From positions 1 to 9,741 of the forward strand of contig WOZY01000142.1 in NCBI GenBank assembly GCA_011620045.1: DNA of 9,741 bases. The letters run 5' to 3'. Below the pieces are notes generated by a model. That model was not told the DNA's origin, made no database searches, and worked only from the letters and a program-made list of their open reading frames with translations. Source of the DNA: Mesotoga sp. GTDB taxonomy: Bacteria; Thermotogota; Thermotogae; Petrotogales; Kosmotogaceae. Positions 6,927-9,741 of this stretch are shown piece after piece; position 1 is the stretch's first letter, and the number at the start of each line of letters is the position of its first letter. A program made the position numbers and the translations under genes.

Positions 6927-6938
6927 ATGAATAAAGTC

Positions 6939-8201
6939 ATGATTAACAGAATAAAAGGTACTCAGGACATTGCCTTTGAAGATATTGAGTACTGGCACTT
7001 CGCCGAAGAAGCAATCAGGAATATCTCCCATAAGTACGCATTCACCGAAATACGAACCCCCATATTCGAAGCGACCGAGCTTTTCAAGAGGAGCGTTGGC
7101 GAATCGACGGATGTCGTTCAGAAAGAGATGTACACATTTGAAGACAAAGGCGGCAGGTCCATAACTCTTAGACCAGAAGGAACCGCAGGTGTTGCGAGAG
7201 CGTTCATTGAAAACTCCTTCGTAAATCTCGGGTCCCCTGTTAAACTCTTCTACAACGGTCCAATGTTCCGTTATGAGAAGCCGCAGGCGGGAAGGTTGCG
7301 GCAGTTTCATCAGTTCGGTGCCGAGATATTGGGTTCCGAGAGCCCTTTAGCCGACTTCGAGATAATCGAGATGGCCTACAGCTTTCTCAAAGAACTGAAG
7401 ATCAATAAGGCAAAGCTTTTTATAAACTCAATTGGTTGCCCAGTTTGCAGAGAGGATTACAAGACCGCCCTCAAAGAGTATTATAGCGACAAACTTCCCG
7501 GGATGTGTCCCGATTGTCAGCGCAGATACGAGACAAATGTTCTCAGGTTGCTCGATTGCAAGATCGATAAGGAACTGGTTCACGGAGCTCCGGGTATTTT
7601 AGAGTACCTTGACAGCGATTGCAGGAGCCATTTCGAGGAACTGCAGTGGTATCTGCAGAGAGCAGGAATTGAGTATGAGGTGGATCAGTTTCTGGTGCGC
7701 GGACTTGACTATTACACGCGAACTGCCTTTGAAATAAGATCTTCTTCCCTCGGGAGCCAGGATCAACTGGTCGGCGGTGGACGATACGATGGTCTGGTCG
7801 AATACATAGGAGGAAATAGCTGCCCTGCAGTTGGTTTTGCAATAGGCCTTGAAAGAATTGTGATGCTTCTCAAATCTGAAAACGTGAAGATCAATGGACC
7901 GGAAACCTCCGAAGTGGCTATTCTGGCTTTTGGAAGAGAAGAAAGCGTGAGGGGATTTGACTACGCCAGAAGGCTCCGCAAGATGGGTGTATCGACGTTC
8001 GTTGATGTAATGGAGAGAAATATGCGCAACAAGATGAAACATGCGGCAAGAATAGGGGCGAAAATTTCTCTTTTGATTGGAAAGGAAGAAATCGAAAGAG
8101 ACATTGTAACCATCAAAGTGATGAGTGATGGTTCTCAGTTCCAAGTGGATAGCGACTATATGGCAGATTACGTAGTAGATAAGTTAAGAGATATTTCGTA
8201 A
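6939..8201 (+). CDS. hisS: Histidyl-tRNA synthetase
   Basis: This cytosolic class II synthetase charges tRNA-His with histidine. The 420-residue length is typical and all signatures are intact: RIKGTQDI at the N-terminus (4-11), TLRPEGTAG (76-84), motif 2 with FRYEKPQAGRLRQFHQFG (110-127), the histidine-specific LVRGLDYYTR (252-261) and GGGRYDGLV (279-287), and motif 3 in AVGFAIGLERI (297-307). The insertion domain carries CPVC (167-170) and CPDC (190-193), a Cys4 set that could bind zinc. The C-terminal anticodon-binding domain follows from about residue 324. ATG 6939 is preferred because family members begin a few residues before the KGTxD motif; 6927 would add four residues and overlap trkH by 8 bp. 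As an essential gene it is intact although it lies downstream of two interrupted genes. HisZ, the paralogue without synthetase function, is unlikely given the complete motifs and the anticodon domain. Confidence 0.96.
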   Translation: MINRIKGTQDIAFEDIEYWHFAEEAIRNISHKYAFTEIRTPIFEATELFKRSVGESTDVVQKEMYTFEDKGGRSITLRPEGTAGVARAFIENSFVNLGSPVKLFYNGPMFRYEKPQAGRLRQFHQFGAEILGSESPLADFEIIEMAYSFLKELKINKAKLFINSIGCPVCREDYKTALKEYYSDKLPGMCPDCQRRYETNVLRLLDCKIDKELVHGAPGILEYLDSDCRSHFEELQWYLQRAGIEYEVDQFLVRGLDYYTRTAFEIRSSSLGSQDQLVGGGRYDGLVEYIGGNSCPAVGFAIGLERIVMLLKSENVKINGPETSEVAILAFGREESVRGFDYARRLRKMGVSTFVDVMERNMRNKMKHAARIGAKISLLIGKEEIERDIVTIKVMSDGSQFQVDSDYMADYVVDKLRDIS

Positions 8202-8267
8202 AACTGGTAACTTAAGTTGTCTGAGAAAGGAAACAGATAATAATCGTCGTTATTTACCTATAATCCC

Positions 8268-8297
8268 TTGATTTATCTTCCTGGAGTGTGATATCAT
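8268..8297 (+). promoter_or_regulatory. Sigma-70-type promoter of the DUF4912-GH57 operon
   Basis: TTGATT (8268-8273, -35) and TATCAT (8292-8297, -10) are 18 bp apart, and the -10 is extended (TGATATCAT from 8289). Transcription would start near 8304, giving a leader of about 32 nt with an AGGAGGT ribosome binding site at 8322-8328. The remaining gap after hisS (8202-8267) shows no convincing terminator, only a 10-bp palindrome (8209-8218) and an AT-rich 5-bp stem (8239-8254). Confidence 0.6.
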
Positions 8298-8335
8298 CTA
8301 TATGAGTAGGAAATCATGCCCAGGAGGTTTTTATC

Positions 8336-9070
8336 ATGAACAACGAGGAAATACAGTCCTTTCTAAGCAACGACCCGACGATTCAGGATCTTCGTCGCTA
8401 TGCGAAGATGATAGGAATCAATCTCAAGAGAACAATGCGAAAGAAGGATATTGCTCGTGCACTGAAGAAGTATGCTCAGAAAAGTAGTCAATACTCCAGC
8501 ACTATTACAGTTAAGACCCCCTCCGAAATCCTTCGTCCATCAAAACCCGTCGACGCGCAAATACCTTCATCATACTCTCGCGACTTTGTCTCGATTCACC
8601 CGATTAATCCCTACTGGGTGTATGTGATGTGGGATCTATCGGAACTGACCGCCAGAAACCTTGCAAGTTCTTCATCAAAGCTTCTGGTAAGAGTCAGCGA
8701 CATTACCAACATTATTTACGATGGAAAAAACGCTCACAGATTCAAAGAAGCAGACATCTCGGTCGATGCCGGGAACTGGTACTTTCAGATTGATTTTCCG
8801 GACGCAGATTACATTGCTGAAATTGGCTACTATAGTGACGGACATTTCAAGAGTGTGCTGAAGTCCAGAATTGCGAGAACCCCCAGGAATTCACCAAAAT
8901 TCACAGACCATGAAATCTGGGTGGACTTGAAGAAGGGATCGAGAAGAGAACAAAAAGCTTCACACGAGCAATTCACTTTCGGAAAGCACGCTAAGTCCTC
9001 CGGACCATCCGACAATCCCTCTTCCGATGAGTTCATAAAGACTATCTCGAAGAGCAGAAGCGGAAGGTGA
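8336..9070 (+). CDS. DUF4912 domain protein with N-terminal SAP/Rho-N-like motif
   Basis: The protein has 244 residues. Positions about 15-47 (IQDLRRYAKMIGINLK..MRKKDIARALKKY) match the helix-turn-helix pattern of Rho-N/SAP-type domains, which often bind nucleic acid. A linker rich in Ser, Thr and Pro follows, then the DUF4912 domain (about 83-198) recognisable by IHPINPYWVYVMWDLS (87-102), a beta-sandwich-looking segment, and DHEIWVDLK near its end. The last 45 residues are Ser/Lys-rich and probably disordered. The ribosome binding site AGGAGGT is 7 nt from the ATG. Its TGA lies 4 bp before the GH57 start, whose ribosome binding site overlaps it, so the two are cotranscribed. The molecular function is unknown. 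The DUF4912 domain has the look of a carbohydrate-binding-like fold, and linkage to GH57 suggests a role in alpha-glucan metabolism or its regulation (inference). Confidence 0.85.
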   Translation: MNNEEIQSFLSNDPTIQDLRRYAKMIGINLKRTMRKKDIARALKKYAQKSSQYSSTITVKTPSEILRPSKPVDAQIPSSYSRDFVSIHPINPYWVYVMWDLSELTARNLASSSSKLLVRVSDITNIIYDGKNAHRFKEADISVDAGNWYFQIDFPDADYIAEIGYYSDGHFKSVLKSRIARTPRNSPKFTDHEIWVDLKKGSRREQKASHEQFTFGKHAKSSGPSDNPSSDEFIKTISKSRSGR

Positions 9071-9074
9071 TTGT

Positions 9075-9741
9075 ATGGAAAAAGGGAGATTCGTCCTCAT
9101 GCTCCATGCACATTTGCCATTCATAAATCATCCTGACTTTCCAAGCTTTATGGAAGAGCGATGGTTGTTCGAGGGGATTACAGAGACCTACATTCCACTA
9201 TTGCAAGTGTTCAGAAGGCTTAAGAGAGACGGAGTAAACTTCAGAGTAACAATGAGCATAACTCCTCCTCTAATGGAGATGTTCGCCAACAAAGACCTCC
9301 AGAAGAAATATCTCAATTACCTGAGTTCATCGATCGAACTTGCTGGAAACGAAATTTCCAGGACCGTTTCTGAGCATCCGGCCGCCAATAGGCTGGCAAT
9401 GCATTATCTGCGGGAACTGGAGGAGATAAGAACTGTTTACAATGAATGCAATGGTGACCTAGTCGGAGAATTCGCCAAACTTCAGGAAAGCGGAGAGCTG
9501 GAAATTGTGACCTGTAACGCTACACATGGCTTTCTGCCGCTGATGACGAATTTCCCCGAGGCGATAAACGCACAGATTGAAATAGGAGTTGATTCATACA
9601 AGAGACATACAGGAAGGGACCCCAGAGGAATTTGGCTCGCCGAGTGCGGCTACGTTCCCGGCTTCGATTCTTACCTGCGTGAGCACGGCCTTTCTTTTTT
9701 CTTTGTGGATTCTCATAGTCTATGGTACGGAGATCCCGCTC
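9075..9741 (+). CDS. GH57 family glucan branching enzyme-like protein (partial, 5' part)
   Basis: The first 222 residues are present and the frame is open at the window edge; complete members have about 500-700 residues. GH57 enzymes are retaining alpha-glucan hydrolases or transferases with a (beta/alpha)7 barrel. Visible conserved regions are region 1 LHAHLPF (10-16), region 2 CNATHGFLPL (147-156), and region 3 GIWLAECGYVPG (185-196), where Glu190 is the expected catalytic nucleophile. The acid/base Asp lies beyond the window. The WLAECGY form and the THGFLPL region are typical of the branching enzyme/AmyC-like subgroup (alpha-1,4 to alpha-1,6 transfer), rather than of 4-alpha-glucanotransferases or amylopullulanases. 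No signal peptide is seen, so it is cytosolic. The start ATG 9075 follows AAGGTGATT, which overlaps the DUF4912 stop codon. Confidence 0.92.
   Translation, partial: MEKGRFVLMLHAHLPFINHPDFPSFMEERWLFEGITETYIPLLQVFRRLKRDGVNFRVTMSITPPLMEMFANKDLQKKYLNYLSSSIELAGNEISRTVSEHPAANRLAMHYLRELEEIRTVYNECNGDLVGEFAKLQESGELEIVTCNATHGFLPLMTNFPEAINAQIEIGVDSYKRHTGRDPRGIWLAECGYVPGFDSYLREHGLSFFFVDSHSLWYGDPA

Larger units (their letters stand above)
5450..6934 (+). pseudogene. trkH: TrkH potassium channel subunit interrupted by an in-frame TAG
   Basis: The frame covers 494 positions, normal for TrkH, with TAG at position 143. TrkH is the membrane pore subunit for K+ uptake, built from four M1-P-M2 repeats plus two extra N-terminal helices (about 12-35 and 43-64). 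All four selectivity-filter glycines are present: TTTG (118-121), ATGGF (220-224), TGTGF (316-320) and STVGL (438-442). The intramembrane gating loop of repeat 3 reads GGDLDSTSGGLK (343-354), with two Asp where GGSxGSTAGGIK is usual. The TAG lies in the conserved RSxxQWxGGxGI motif (RSIMQ, TAG, LGGAGI), so it replaces Trp (TGG). Residues 1-142 alone would give only the first repeat. ATG 5906 or 5909 could restart, but the GGAGGAG at 5882-5888 is about 17 nt away. It is preceded by TAG-ATG with no gap, and its TAA lies 4 bp before the hisS start. Confidence 0.87.

Noticed and set aside
5906..6934. An independent 342-residue membrane protein gene
   Set aside because: It is the in-frame remainder of TrkH lacking the first pore repeat, without a well-placed ribosome binding site.
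6897..6938. Longer hisS starts at 6897 or 6927
   Set aside because: 6897 lies deep in trkH with no ribosome binding site, and 6927 has its GGAGG only about one base away; the family N-terminus fits 6939.
8209..8254. Terminator after hisS
   Set aside because: AACTTAAGTT has no loop, and the AT-rich 5-bp stem at 8239-8254 lacks GC pairs and a T-run.

Overview
The window looks like chromosomal DNA of a Thermotogae bacterium, most likely a mesophilic or moderately thermophilic lineage near Mesotoga/Kosmotoga. The reasons are moderate GC by eye, tightly packed 4-bp overlapping genes, strong AGGAGGTGAT-type ribosome binding sites, and gene blocks I associate with Thermotogae: a double-FeoA protein with FeoB, a short TrkA followed by a full TrkA, TrkH and hisS, and a DUF4912 protein beside a GH57 glucan enzyme. 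The assignment is inferred from memory of family members, not from a search.

Layout. (1) Positions 1-690, minus strand: 5' part of a PhzF-family isomerase/epimerase gene, cut by the window edge. (2) A 168-bp divergent promoter region holding a perfect TATAAT for phzF and, for the other side, an extended -10 followed by a perfect 10-bp inverted repeat that probably acts as an iron-responsive operator. (3) Positions 859-3655, plus strand: a ferrous-iron uptake operon of tandem-domain feoA, feoB and a small four-helix membrane protein. (4) Positions 3733-8201, plus strand: a potassium-uptake operon made of a response regulator with a TPR-like tail, a short TrkA (RCK N-lobe only), a second full TrkA, the channel subunit TrkH, and then hisS (histidyl-tRNA synthetase). 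(5) From 8268: a new promoter, a DUF4912 protein, and the start of a GH57 glucan branching enzyme-like gene that runs off the window.

The most notable finding is that both the second trkA and the adjacent trkH are interrupted by a single in-frame TAG codon (5066-5068 and 5876-5878). Reading frame and family motifs are intact on both sides. In trkH the TAG replaces the expected Trp of the RSxxQWxGG motif; in trkA it sits where relatives appear to have Lys. No frameshifts accompany them. The whole stretch 4790-6934 is one frame interrupted only by TAG codons, including the real trkA stop. Either the K+ system was recently lost or is phase-variable, or the two sites are sequencing/assembly errors, or TAG is partly suppressed here. 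hisS just downstream is intact.

Functionally, FeoA/FeoB import Fe(II) using GTP. The TrkA pair would form the nucleotide-sensing ring that gates TrkH. The lone response regulator is a possible signalling input to that operon. HisRS charges tRNA-His. The DUF4912/GH57 pair belongs to alpha-glucan (glycogen-like) metabolism. No RNA genes, insertion sequences, CRISPR arrays or phage genes were seen.
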